A stretch of 64,000 nucleotides of DNA from Mycolicibacterium sp. HK-90 (lineage in GTDB: Bacteria > Actinomycetota > Actinomycetes > Mycobacteriales > Mycobacteriaceae). The notes under the pieces are model-generated. The model searched no databases. It was not told the DNA's origin and saw only the letters and a list, made by a program, of their open reading frames with translations. The stretch lies in contig NZ_CP129613.1 of the NCBI RefSeq assembly GCF_030486405.1, positions 4,898,001-4,962,000 on the forward strand. Reading direction: 5' to 3'. The translations under genes were made by a program, and so were the position numbers. This document shows, in pieces, positions 25,467 to 33,978 of this stretch. Numbering within the stretch: the stretch's first letter is position 1; each line of letters begins with the position of its first letter.

Positions 25467-26627
25467 GTGTCAGGACAGCGCGCACAGTCGGCAGTGCCGG
25501 CTGACCATCGCTCTGTGCACCCGCGATTCGCCGGTGTGCCGTGGTGGGGTGCCGTGCTGATCGCCGTCACGGCTACCGCGATCGGCTTTGCTTTCGACGC
25601 CGGTTCCGGCAATCGCGAGCTCAGCTCGGTCTTCGCGGTCTGTTACTCACTGGGTTGTCTGGCCGCGGTCCTGGCGGTTCAGCAAGCCGGGTTGTTCACC
25701 GCGGTGATCCAACCGCCGTTGATCCTGTTCGTCGCGGTTCCGGGCTCCTATTTCCTGTTCCACGGCGGCCAGCTCCAAGGTGTGAAAGACCTGGCCATCA
25801 ACTGTGGTTATCCGCTGATCGAGCGTTTCCCACTCATGCTGTTCCTGTCGGCGGCCGTGCTGCTGATCGGCCTGGGCCGGTGGTACGTCGGCCTGACGTC
25901 GCAACGCGGCGCCGACACGTCCGATTCGACCGATGCGTCCACTGCCGCCAAAGCCGCGAAGGCCACGCCCGCCGCGGGGATTGTGGCAGCTGTCACAACA
26001 AAACTTTCCGGTCTGGTTCTCCGCAAACCTGCCACCGCGTCGTCGCGCCGGGACAAGTCCGCTGCGCGGGAACCGGGAGCAGAGCCCCCGCCGCGCCGCC
26101 GCCCATCCGAACGGCCCCCGCGGCGACGCCCCGCCGGCGCAGACGCCGCAGCGGCCGCCGGAGCCGGTACGGGTCGGTCCCGGGGCGAACGCAGACCGAC
26201 CAAACGTTCCGCGCCTCCCCGGCCCCGTCCCGGCCGGGTGGCCGACGGCGATCTGGGCAGCGAACTCGACGCCGCGATGCCCGAGCGGCCGCGCCGGCCC
26301 AGGCCTCCGCGCTCGGCCGAGCCGGGAGCCGGTGAGCCACGCCGCCGGGTGCGCACCCAGCCGCGTGAACCCCGCAAGCAGCCACCGCCGGAGCGGCGGG
26401 ACGGCGCGCCGCGCGAGCGGCAGCCACGTCCGCGGCGCCGGTTCGACGACTATCAGCCGTTCGAGGATTCGTTCGAGGCGCCTTCCAACGGTTCCGGGCG
26501 CTCGACCCACCATCCGGTGTCGCGCGTGCGTTACCGGGGCACTGAGGACGAGGACCACCGGGTGGAGCACCGGACGCGGCCGCGGTCAGCCGCGAGGGGT
26601 CGTCACTCCTGGGACCCCGACGACTGA
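25467..26627 (+). CDS. DUF6542 membrane protein with long basic/proline-rich tail
   Basis: A 386-residue protein corresponding in position to M. tuberculosis Rv1111c. The N-terminal 130 residues carry about four hydrophobic helices (VPWWGAVLIAVTATAIGFAF; LSSVFAVCYSLGCLAAVLAV; LFTAVIQPPLILFVAVPGSYF; FPLMLFLSAAVLLIGLGRWYV), the DUF6542 module. The remaining 240 residues are a cytoplasmic low-complexity tail dominated by Arg, Pro and Ala with repeated RRRP/PRPR runs and a C-terminal acidic patch (YRGTEDEDHRVEH). The tail is probably disordered and could bind nucleic acid or acidic lipids; that is inference. It is convergent with ispH and divergent from ychF. Confidence 0.8.
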   Translation: MSGQRAQSAVPADHRSVHPRFAGVPWWGAVLIAVTATAIGFAFDAGSGNRELSSVFAVCYSLGCLAAVLAVQQAGLFTAVIQPPLILFVAVPGSYFLFHGGQLQGVKDLAINCGYPLIERFPLMLFLSAAVLLIGLGRWYVGLTSQRGADTSDSTDASTAAKAAKATPAAGIVAAVTTKLSGLVLRKPATASSRRDKSAAREPGAEPPPRRRPSERPPRRRPAGADAAAAAGAGTGRSRGERRPTKRSAPPRPRPGRVADGDLGSELDAAMPERPRRPRPPRSAEPGAGEPRRRVRTQPREPRKQPPPERRDGAPRERQPRPRRRFDDYQPFEDSFEAPSNGSGRSTHHPVSRVRYRGTEDEDHRVEHRTRPRSAARGRHSWDPDD

Positions 26628-26649
26628 CGAGAACGACCGACGACGCCGC

Positions 26650-27663
26650 TCAGGCGCGCGGCGGGCGGATCTCCCGCGGAAGGGCGAACACCAACGTCTC
26701 GTTGGCGGTGGTCACCGGCTGGACGGTCCCGTAGCCGTACTCGGCGAGCCGCTCCAGCACACCGCGCACCAGCACCTCGGGCACCGACGCCCCGGAGGTG
26801 ACGCCCACGGTGGTGACGCCCTCCAGCCAGGACGGGTCAATGTCCTCGGCGTAATCCACCAGATGCGATGCCTGCGACCCGGCGCCGAGGGCCACCTCGA
26901 CCAGTCGCACCGAGTTCGACGAGTTGCGCGAGCCGACGACGATCACCAGCTCGCACTCGGGAGCCATCGCCTTGACGGCAACCTGACGGTTCTGCGTGGC
27001 GTAGCAGATGTCGTCGCTCGGCGGATCCTGCAGCGTCGGGAACTTCTCACGGAGCCGGCGCACCGTCTCCATGGTCTCGTCGACGCTCAGCGTGGTCTGC
27101 GACAGCCAGATGACCTTGTTCGGGTCACGCACGGTGACCTTGTCCACCGCGTCCGGATTGTCGACAACCTGGACGTGGTCGGGTGCCTCACCGGCGGTAC
27201 CGACGACCTCTTCGTGGCCTTCGTGGCCGATCAGCAGGATGTCGAAATCGTCGCGGGCGAACCGCTTGGCCTCGTTGTGCACCTTGGTGACCAGCGGGCA
27301 GGTGGCGTCGATGACCTGAAGGCTGCGCTCGGCAGCGGTTTCATGCACGGTCGGGGCGACGCCGTGCGCCGAGAACACCACGATGGCCCCTTCGGGCACC
27401 TCGTCGGTCTCGTCGACGAACACCGCGCCGGCCTTGGCCAGCGTCTCCACCACGTGCTTGTTGTGGACGATCTCGTGGCGCACGTAGACGGGGGCGCCAT
27501 GCTTCTCCAGGGCGCGTTCCACCGTCTCGACGGCGCGGTCGACCCCGGCGCAGTACCCGCGGGGTTCTGCCAGCAGGACTCGCTTGCCAAAGGCTTGCGA
27601 ACCGCCGCCTGACCTCACCGAGCTGGTGGCACCCGGGATACCCATGTTGATTGTCGACGGCAT
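26650..27663 (-). CDS. ispH: 4-hydroxy-3-methylbut-2-enyl diphosphate reductase
   Basis: A 337-residue LytB/IspH, last enzyme of the MEP isoprenoid pathway, converting HMBPP to IPP and DMAPP with a [4Fe-4S] cluster. The three cluster cysteines are in [10 protein letters not shown] (about residue 40), [11 protein letters not shown] (about 131) and [11 protein letters not shown] (about 230). The substrate-binding residues [12 protein letters not shown] and [14 protein letters not shown] are intact. ATG 27663 gives an N-terminus ([11 protein letters not shown]) matching the mycobacterial LytB2 form. It is divergent from the lipid-droplet protein gene with 62 bp between them. Confidence 0.97.
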   Translation of the reverse strand: MPSTINMGIPGATSSVRSGGGSQAFGKRVLLAEPRGYCAGVDRAVETVERALEKHGAPVYVRHEIVHNKHVVETLAKAGAVFVDETDEVPEGAIVVFSAHGVAPTVHETAAERSLQVIDATCPLVTKVHNEAKRFARDDFDILLIGHEGHEEVVGTAGEAPDHVQVVDNPDAVDKVTVRDPNKVIWLSQTTLSVDETMETVRRLREKFPTLQDPPSDDICYATQNRQVAVKAMAPECELVIVVGSRNSSNSVRLVEVALGAGSQASHLVDYAEDIDPSWLEGVTTVGVTSGASVPEVLVRGVLERLAEYGYGTVQPVTTANETLVFALPREIRPPRA

Positions 27664-27713
27664 GTCTCCAGGGTACGGGGCGACAACACAACGGAGCCAG
27701 CCGTGGCTGTGGC

Positions 27714-27725
27714 TAGTCTGTGCAC
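27714..27725 (+). promoter_or_regulatory. -10 element and leaderless start of the lipid-droplet protein gene
   Basis: TAGTCT (27714-27719) ends 7 nt before ATG 27726, with no ribosome-binding site between, the standard geometry of a leaderless mycobacterial promoter. It decides for 27726 rather than the in-frame GTG at 27720. Confidence 0.55.
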
Positions 27726-28304
27726 ATGGGAACTGCACCGTATGGGGTCCGGCTGCTGGTGGGTGCGGCGGTGACCGCCCTGGAAGAAACTCGCCGGTTG
27801 CCTCAAACCATCCTGACCTATCCCATGACCGTGGCCAGCCAGGCGGCCAACATCGTCATGCACGTCCAGCAGAACCTCGCTGAACTGGTGGTCAAGGGTG
27901 ACGAGACACTTGAGCAGCTGTTTCCGCCCAAGGATGAGCAGCCGGAGTGGGCCACGTTCGACGAGGATCTCGAGTCCGACGACGCTGACGACACCCCTGA
28001 CGACACCGCCGCGGCCGATGGCGAGCGGCGCACCGAGGGACGGTTCGCGTTGTACAGCACCGGCGAGCCCGAGGCGGCCGGCGCGACCAACGGCAAGGCC
28101 GATCGCTCCACCACGGGCCAGGCGCCGGAGATCGCCGGCGACCTCGGCTACGACACCCTCACCTTGGCCCAGCTGCGAGCCCGGTTGACGTCACTGCGGG
28201 TCGCCGACCTCGAAGCACTGCTGGCCTATGAAGAGGCCGGCCGCGCCCGCGCACCGTTCGTGACGTTGCTCGCCAACAGGATCACCCGCGCGACCGCGAA
28301 GTGA
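27726..28304 (+). CDS. Lipid droplet-associated protein (Rv1109c-like)
   Basis: A 192-residue protein matching the mycobacterial lipid-droplet-associated family. It has an amphipathic/hydrophobic N-terminal helix ([40 protein letters not shown]) that would sit on a lipid surface, an acidic low-complexity middle ([18 protein letters not shown]), and a C-terminal helical segment ([45 protein letters not shown]) resembling phasin-like or Rho-N-like modules. It overlaps xseA by 4 nt (GTGA), so it heads the operon with xseA and xseB. The function is by family name; nothing links it mechanistically to exonuclease VII. Confidence 0.75.
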   Translation: MGTAPYGVRLLVGAAVTALEETRRLPQTILTYPMTVASQAANIVMHVQQNLAELVVKGDETLEQLFPPKDEQPEWATFDEDLESDDADDTPDDTAAADGERRTEGRFALYSTGEPEAAGATNGKADRSTTGQAPEIAGDLGYDTLTLAQLRARLTSLRVADLEALLAYEEAGRARAPFVTLLANRITRATAK

Positions 28305-29530
28305 CCGAACCGGGTCAGTCGCCGGAAAACCCCTGGCCGGTCCGCGCCGTGGCGACCCGCGTCGCCAAATGGATCGACCGGCTCGGCACCGTGTGGGTCG
28401 AAGGGCAGTTGACGGAACTCAAGGTCCGCCCGGATTCCAAGACCGTCTTCATGGTGCTGCGGGATCCGGCGGCCGACATGTCACTGACCCTGACCTGCCC
28501 GCGCGATCTGGTGCGCAACGCCCCGGTCAAGCTGTCCGAGGGCACCCAGGTGATCATCTGCGGCAAGCCCAACTTCTACACCGGCCGGGGAACATTCTCG
28601 TTGCGGGTCAACGAGATTCGCGCGGTCGGCATCGGTGAGCTACTGGCCCGGATCGAGCGGCTGCGCCGGCTGTTGGAGGCCGAGGGCTTGTTCGATCCAC
28701 GCCTCAAGCGCCCGATCCCGTTCCTGCCCAACACCATCGGCCTGATCACCGGCCGCGCGTCGGCCGCCGAACGCGATGTCACCACGGTGGCCACCACCCG
28801 CTGGCCCGCGGTGCGGTTCGCGATCCGCAACACGATCGTGCAGGGGCCCAATGCGGTGCCACAGATCGTCGAGGCACTAGCGGCCCTGGACACGGACCCC
28901 GAGGTGGACGTGATCGTCCTGGCCCGCGGTGGCGGCAGCGTCGAGGACCTGCTGCCGTTCTCCGACGAGACCCTGTGCCGGGCCATCGTCGCCTGCCGCA
29001 CCCCGGTGGTCAGCGCGATCGGCCACGAACCCGACACTCCGCTGTCCGACCTCGTCGCCGACCTGCGCGCGGCCACCCCGACCGACGCGGCCAAGCGGAT
29101 CGTGCCGGATGCGGCCGCCGAGCAGGCACTGATCGCCGACCTGCATCGGCGCAGTGCCCGCGCGCTGCGCAACTGGGTGCACCGCGAGCAGCATCATCTG
29201 GAGCAACTGCGGAGCCGGCCGGTTCTGGCCCAGCCGCTGGCCGCGCTCGCCGCGCGTACCGACGAGATCATCCGTGCCCGGGCCACCGCCGAACGCGACA
29301 TCACCCGACTGATCGACGGGCAGGCCGACACCATCGGCCATCTGTCGGCCCGGCTGACCGCGCTCGGCCCGGCGGCGACGCTGGCCCGTGGATATTCGGT
29401 GGTGCAGGCGGTCCCGGCGTCCGGGCCACCGACCGTTCTGCGTTCGGTGGCCGACGCACCGAGCGGCACTCGGCTGCGGGTGCGGGTGTCCGACGGCGTG
29501 ATCTCGGCCGTCAGCGAAGGTAGCGAGTGA
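28301..29530 (+). CDS. xseA: Exodeoxyribonuclease VII large subunit
   Basis: A 409-residue XseA. The N-terminal OB-fold ([21 protein letters not shown], then [18 protein letters not shown]) is followed by the catalytic domain with [33 protein letters not shown] and [20 protein letters not shown], and by a coiled-coil C-terminus. The complex with XseB degrades single-stranded DNA from both ends to oligonucleotides. GTG start overlaps the upstream stop, and its stop region overlaps the xseB start region, so all three genes are coupled. Confidence 0.96.
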   Translation: MTEPGQSPENPWPVRAVATRVAKWIDRLGTVWVEGQLTELKVRPDSKTVFMVLRDPAADMSLTLTCPRDLVRNAPVKLSEGTQVIICGKPNFYTGRGTFSLRVNEIRAVGIGELLARIERLRRLLEAEGLFDPRLKRPIPFLPNTIGLITGRASAAERDVTTVATTRWPAVRFAIRNTIVQGPNAVPQIVEALAALDTDPEVDVIVLARGGGSVEDLLPFSDETLCRAIVACRTPVVSAIGHEPDTPLSDLVADLRAATPTDAAKRIVPDAAAEQALIADLHRRSARALRNWVHREQHHLEQLRSRPVLAQPLAALAARTDEIIRARATAERDITRLIDGQADTIGHLSARLTALGPAATLARGYSVVQAVPASGPPTVLRSVADAPSGTRLRVRVSDGVISAVSEGSE

Positions 29531-29538
29531 GGGTGTGC

Positions 29539-29751
29539 ATGAAGCCTATTAGTGAATTGGGCTATGAAGAGGCCCGCGATGAACTGATCGCAGTCGTGCA
29601 GCAGTTGGAACAGGGCGGGCTGGATCTCGATGCTTCGCTCAACCTCTGGGAAAGGGGCGAGAAGCTGGCACAACGTTGCGAGGAGCACTTAGCGGGAGCC
29701 CGTCAGCGGGTCGAGCAGGCACTGGCCGCGCGCGAGGCTGAAGAAAGTTGA
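29539..29751 (+). CDS. xseB: Exodeoxyribonuclease VII small subunit
   Basis: A 70-residue XseB with the conserved [46 protein letters not shown] sequence that forms the two-helix small subunit. ATG 29539 is chosen because GTGAGGG lies 5-6 nt upstream and the family usually begins MKPIS; a GTG at 29527 overlapping the xseA stop would add four residues. It is the last gene of the operon. Confidence 0.93.
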   Translation: MKPISELGYEEARDELIAVVQQLEQGGLDLDASLNLWERGEKLAQRCEEHLAGARQRVEQALAAREAEES

Positions 29752-29785
29752 TCCAGCAACCATTTTTGCCATTCTTGCTCGAAAC

Positions 29786-29799
29786 TGGAACCTGTTTCA
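29786..29799. promoter_or_regulatory. KstR-type operator upstream of 3-beta-HSD
   Basis: TGGAACCTGTTTCA matches the KstR consensus TnnAACnnGTTnnA at all eight fixed positions. It lies inside a 16-bp near-palindrome (29785-29800) that ends one base before the predicted -10 (TACTCT, 29802-29807). KstR represses cholesterol-catabolism genes in mycobacteria until a sterol-derived CoA thioester binds. The site is placed to block the promoter of the 3-beta-HSD gene. Confidence 0.75.
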
Positions 29800-29814
29800 G
29801 TTACTCTGTCCGGC

Positions 29815-30903
29815 ATGGGTGACGCATCTCTGACCACTGAACTCGGCCGCGTCCTGGTGACCGGCGGCTCCGGCTTCGTCGGCGCCAATCTGGTGACCGA
29901 GCTGCTCGACCGCGGATATACCGTGCGCTCCTTCGACCGTGCGCCGTCACCGCTGGGCGATCACGCCGGCCTCGAGGTCATCGAGGGCGACATCTGCAAT
30001 CCGGAAACGGTGGCCGCGGCCGTCAAGGACATCGACACGATCATCCACACCGCGGCGATCATCGATCTGATGGGCGGCGCCTCGGTCACCGACGAGTACC
30101 GGCAGCGCAGCTTCGCCGTGAACGTCGAGGGCACCAAAAACCTCGTGCACGCGGGCCAGGCCGCCGGCGTCAAGCGCTTCGTCTACACCGCCTCCAACAG
30201 TGTCGTGATGGGTGGGCAGGACATCGTCAACGGCGACGAGACCATGCCGTACACCACGCGCTTCAACGACCTCTACACCGAGACCAAGGTGGTGGCCGAG
30301 AAGTTCGTGCTCGGTCAGAACGGCGAGCAGGGCATGCTTACCTGTTCCATCCGGCCCAGCGGTATCTGGGGCCGCGGCGATCAGACCATGTTCCGCAAGG
30401 TGTTCGAGAATGTGCTCGCCGGGCACGTGAAGGTGCTGGTCGGCAACAAGAACATCAAGCTGGACAACTCCTACGTGCACAACCTGATCCACGGCTTCAT
30501 CCTGGCCGGCCAGCACCTGGTGCCCGGTGGCACCGCGCCCGGTCAGGCCTACTTCATCAACGACGGCGAGCCGATCAACATGTTCGAGTTCGCCCGCCCT
30601 GTGATCGCCGCGTGTGGCCGCAAGCTGCCGACGTTCTATGTGTCAGGGCGCCTGGTGCACAAGGTGATGATGGCCTGGCAATGGCTGCACTTCAAGTTCG
30701 GCCTGCCTGAGCCGTTGATCGAACCCCTTGCGGTGGAACGGCTTTACCTCAACAACTACTTCTCCGTCGCCAAGGCCAAGCGCGACCTGGGCTACGAGCC
30801 GTTGTTCACCACCGAGCAGGCGATGGCCGAGTGCATGCCGTACTACGTCGAGCTGTTCCGCCAGATGGAGTCCGGACCGGTCAAACAGGCCGTCACCGCC
30901 TGA
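29815..30903 (+). CDS. 3-beta-hydroxysteroid dehydrogenase/isomerase family
   Basis: A 362-residue SDR-type enzyme corresponding to M. tuberculosis Rv1106c, which oxidises cholesterol to cholest-4-en-3-one. The NAD-binding motif is VTGGSGFVGANLVTELLDRG at about residues 12-31, and the catalytic tetrad is visible as YTASNSV, with Tyr and Lys in YTETKVVAEKFV at about residues 154-158. The C-terminal VHKVMMAWQWLHFKFGLPEP is the hydrophobic membrane-association stretch of 3-beta-HSDs. TACTCT ends 8 nt before the ATG, consistent with a leaderless message, and the KstR-type operator sits just upstream. Confidence 0.93.
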   Translation: MGDASLTTELGRVLVTGGSGFVGANLVTELLDRGYTVRSFDRAPSPLGDHAGLEVIEGDICNPETVAAAVKDIDTIIHTAAIIDLMGGASVTDEYRQRSFAVNVEGTKNLVHAGQAAGVKRFVYTASNSVVMGGQDIVNGDETMPYTTRFNDLYTETKVVAEKFVLGQNGEQGMLTCSIRPSGIWGRGDQTMFRKVFENVLAGHVKVLVGNKNIKLDNSYVHNLIHGFILAGQHLVPGGTAPGQAYFINDGEPINMFEFARPVIAACGRKLPTFYVSGRLVHKVMMAWQWLHFKFGLPEPLIEPLAVERLYLNNYFSVAKAKRDLGYEPLFTTEQAMAECMPYYVELFRQMESGPVKQAVTA

Positions 30904-31179
30904 TCAGCGGTAGAGGTGCACCGGGTGGTGCGTGGACTGTTCGATGCGAGCCGAGGCCGCGTGCAGTAGCTCGGTTCCCAGCTGAATGAGCGCACGGGCC
31001 GCCGCGATCTCCTCACCGATCATGGGCGCACCGGGGTCTTTCGGATTGCGGTAGGCATCTCCGGTCGTGGACATCGTGTCGTCGCGCAACTGGGCGCGGG
31101 CCGATGCGTGGGTATGGATCTCGTCTTCGGAGAACTCGATCTCGACGAGCCACTTGTTGGTCAGGTCCTTGTCGTACAT
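30904..31179 (-). CDS. DUF1876 family protein
   Basis: A 91-residue protein of the actinobacterial DUF1876 family (double-stranded-RNA-binding-like fold), recognised from KWLVEIEFSEDEIHTHASARAQLRDD and PGAPMIGEEIAAARALIQLGTELL. ATG 31179 is chosen for the strong GGAGGT ribosome site 7 nt upstream. It converges on the 3-beta-HSD gene with adjacent stops and lies downstream of the TDT transporter gene with 15 nt between. Relatives are often stress- or hypoxia-associated in mycobacteria; function unknown. Confidence 0.8.
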   Translation of the reverse strand: MYDKDLTNKWLVEIEFSEDEIHTHASARAQLRDDTMSTTGDAYRNPKDPGAPMIGEEIAAARALIQLGTELLHAASARIEQSTHHPVHLYR

Positions 31180-31194
31180 CGCGAACACCTCCAC

Positions 31195-32271
31195 CTACAA
31201 CTGTGCGCCCGGTACGGCGTCGATGCCAGGGGTGGCGTGGCGATTCGACCAGAGCGTGAGGGCGAGATGGCGCAGCATGGCCACGAACGTCAACACCCAC
31301 GCGGCCAGCGCGATCCAGCTCTCGGCGTAGCCGATGTGTTCCACGATCGGCAAACGGTCGGCCTGGCCGAGATAGTGGCCACCGACGCCGTACATGCCGA
31401 GCGGGAAGACCACGCTCCACAGCGTGGGGTCGTACCGCAACGGGACGCGGTGGACCCAGTGGCGCCAGATGCCGGCGGCGATCAACGGTGGGATCAGCCA
31501 GGTACCGAAGGCCCAGAAGAACACCGACGTACCCGCGATCAGCCCGCGGGTGGCCGCAACCATCGGGGCATCCGCCATCTCCACGATCCGGGCCCCGGCG
31601 ACCACGGTGATGGCGGTCGCGCCCATCGCCACCCAGTACGGCGGCGTGAGATCGCTGGGCCGCAACGGATACAGCAGCATCCGAACGGCCACGAAGATGC
31701 CCGCGGCGCCGTACAGGAAGATCCCGACCGACCATGAGAACACCGCCAGCAATGCCAATTCCGAACGGCCCACCGACATCTCGGGCTGCAACGCCGCCGC
31801 CAGCACGGCCACGGACTGACTCGCCACCACCCAGATGAACCAGGTTCCGTTGGCGCTCTGCAGCACCGGCCGGACGGCCTGGCCGACGACCGCGGTCCAC
31901 GGCACCACGTAGCCCAGGACCATCCACGCCAACCAACCGATCGCCAGCAACCCCAACGCCAGCCCGTAGTGGCGGTCAGCGGCCAGCCGGGTTCCCACCA
32001 CACACGTCGCCGCCACGAACGTGAACATGGCGAACCCTCGGCGCGGGTCGGTCAGGTCGGCCATGAACTCGCGGCGGTAGCCGATGGTCCGGACGACCGT
32101 CAGTACCACCAGAACCACGTAGGCGAACCCCGCCACCCACAGCAGCGCCACCGAAAGTGCATGCGCACGGTGGTAATTCATCGCGATGGACATGATGCCG
32201 GTGGCCATGACGAGCGCGAAGTAGCCCGGATGCAGGGTGCGCACCGCCTCGCGCGCGGTCGGCTCACTCAT
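31195..32271 (-). CDS. TDT-family (TehA/SLAC1-like) transporter
   Basis: A 358-residue integral membrane protein with about ten hydrophobic helices. It begins LHPGYFALVMATGIMSIAMNYH, the hallmark first helix of tellurite-resistance/dicarboxylate transporter (TDT) proteins, which include TehA, the malate carrier Mae1 and the SLAC1 anion channel. Further conserved features are WVMLGYV-like helix ends and FGTWLIPPLIAAGIWRHW. ATG 32271 is chosen because the helix-1 leader then has the normal length. It probably moves a small anion across the inner membrane; the substrate cannot be told. It is divergent from the sulfatase cluster. Confidence 0.85.
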   Translation of the reverse strand: MSEPTAREAVRTLHPGYFALVMATGIMSIAMNYHRAHALSVALLWVAGFAYVVLVVLTVVRTIGYRREFMADLTDPRRGFAMFTFVAATCVVGTRLAADRHYGLALGLLAIGWLAWMVLGYVVPWTAVVGQAVRPVLQSANGTWFIWVVASQSVAVLAAALQPEMSVGRSELALLAVFSWSVGIFLYGAAGIFVAVRMLLYPLRPSDLTPPYWVAMGATAITVVAGARIVEMADAPMVAATRGLIAGTSVFFWAFGTWLIPPLIAAGIWRHWVHRVPLRYDPTLWSVVFPLGMYGVGGHYLGQADRLPIVEHIGYAESWIALAAWVLTFVAMLRHLALTLWSNRHATPGIDAVPGAQL

Positions 32272-32422
32272 GACTCTGGTCTTACCACCGTACTGTCGGC
32301 GAACACGTAAATATCGGGCGACAGGCGGGCGAAGCTGCCACCTGGCGGGCCCGCCAGGGCCTATCGTCGGACGAAGGGCCGGGGGGTGCATGGCGTAAAC
32401 ATCGAGGGGCGAGGAGCCGAAC

Positions 32423-33964
32423 ATGCCGGACGGCAAACCGAACATCCTGGTGATCTGGGGCGATGACATCGGGATCAGCAACCTGAGTTGCTACAGCGAC
32501 GGTCTGATGGGCTACCGCACCCCCAACATCGACCGCATCGCCGCCGAGGGCATGCGATTCACCGACTCCTACGGTGAGCAAAGTTGCACCGCCGGCCGCG
32601 CGGCGTTCATCAGTGGGCAGAGCGTGTACCGCACCGGGATGAGCAAAGTCGGGGCGCCTGGATTCGACATCGGCTGGGCCGCTGAGGATCCCACGATCGC
32701 CGAACTCCTCAAACCGCTCGGTTACGCGACCGGACAGTTCGGCAAGAACCACTTCGGCGATCTCAACAAGTACCTGCCGACCGTGCACGGATTCGACGAG
32801 TTCTACGGCAACCTCTACCACCTCAACGCCGAGGAAGAACCCGAGCAGTTCGACTACCCGCACGCCGACCAATTCCCCGTCCTGCACCAACTGGCCAAGC
32901 CACGCGGCGTGCTCGACTGCAAGGCCACCACCGAGGTGTCGACCGAACCCGACGACCCGAAGTTCGGTCCGATCGGCAAGCAGACCATCACCGACACCGG
33001 CCCGCTGGACACCAAGCGGATGGAGACCATCGACGAGGACATCGCCGACCGGACCGTCGACTACATCAAGCGGCAGCATGAGGCCGGTAACCCGTTCTTC
33101 GTCTGGTGCAACTTCACCCACATGCACCTCTACACCCACACCAAGCCGGAAAGCCTCGGACAGTCCGGGCTGTGGCAGTCGCCGTACCACGACACGATGA
33201 TCGACCACGACCGCAATGTCGGCACGGTGCTCGATGTGCTCGACGAACTCGGCATCGCCGAGGACACCATCGTCATCTACTCCACCGACAACGGCCCGCA
33301 TCGCAACACCTGGCCCGACGCCGGCACGACGCCGTTCCGCAGCGAAAAGGACACGAACTGGGAGGGCGCGTTCCGGGTGCCGGAAATGATCCGCTGGCCG
33401 GGAAAGATCAAGGCGGGCACCGTCTCCAACGAGATCATCCAGCACCACGACTGGCTGCCCACGCTGCTCGCCGCCGCAGGCGAACCGGACATCAGCGACA
33501 AGCTCAAGAAGGGTCACAAGATCGGCGACGTCGAGTACAAGGTGTACATCGACGGGTACAACCTTCTGCCCTACCTGACCGGCGAGGTGGAGCACAGCCC
33601 GCGCCGCGGATTCTTCTACTTCTCCGACGACGGCGACCTGGTGGCGCTGCGGTTCGAGAACTGGAAGATCGTCTTCGCCGAGCAACGCTGTCAGGGAACC
33701 ATGCGGATCTGGGCGGAGCCGTTCACCCACCTGCGACTGCCCAAGCTGTTCAACCTGCGTACCGATCCGTACGAGTACGCCGACATCACCTCGAACACGT
33801 ATTACGACTGGTTCATCCATCACGCCTACTTCGTGATGTACGCGATCGCCATGGCAACCCAATTCCTCGACACCTTCAAGGAATTCCCGCCGCGGCATCC
33901 ACCGGCGAGCTTCACCATCGACCAGGCCGTGGAAACGCTCGAGAAGTTCCTCGCCAGAGACTGA
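32423..33964 (+). CDS. Type I sulfatase (formylglycine-dependent), copy 1
   Basis: A 513-residue alkaline-phosphatase-superfamily sulfatase. The metal-binding N-terminus is ILVIWGDDIG at about residue 7, and the modification motif is C55-T-A-G-R59 within GEQSCTAGRAAFISGQ. The form is CxAxR, in which Cys is converted to formylglycine. Further catalytic elements are HGFDEFYGNLYHLN and IVIYSTDNGPH. There is no signal peptide, so it is cytoplasmic unless exported unusually. GAGGAGC gives a good ribosome site. A very similar gene follows after 14 nt. Confidence 0.9.
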   Translation: MPDGKPNILVIWGDDIGISNLSCYSDGLMGYRTPNIDRIAAEGMRFTDSYGEQSCTAGRAAFISGQSVYRTGMSKVGAPGFDIGWAAEDPTIAELLKPLGYATGQFGKNHFGDLNKYLPTVHGFDEFYGNLYHLNAEEEPEQFDYPHADQFPVLHQLAKPRGVLDCKATTEVSTEPDDPKFGPIGKQTITDTGPLDTKRMETIDEDIADRTVDYIKRQHEAGNPFFVWCNFTHMHLYTHTKPESLGQSGLWQSPYHDTMIDHDRNVGTVLDVLDELGIAEDTIVIYSTDNGPHRNTWPDAGTTPFRSEKDTNWEGAFRVPEMIRWPGKIKAGTVSNEIIQHHDWLPTLLAAAGEPDISDKLKKGHKIGDVEYKVYIDGYNLLPYLTGEVEHSPRRGFFYFSDDGDLVALRFENWKIVFAEQRCQGTMRIWAEPFTHLRLPKLFNLRTDPYEYADITSNTYYDWFIHHAYFVMYAIAMATQFLDTFKEFPPRHPPASFTIDQAVETLEKFLARD

Positions 33965-33978
33965 AAGGAAATCGCAAC

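Noticed and set aside
24474..26627. A 717-codon plus-strand frame beginning inside ychF antisense
   Set aside because: Only the part from the GTG at 25467 is coding; the upstream portion is the antisense of ychF with arbitrary composition.
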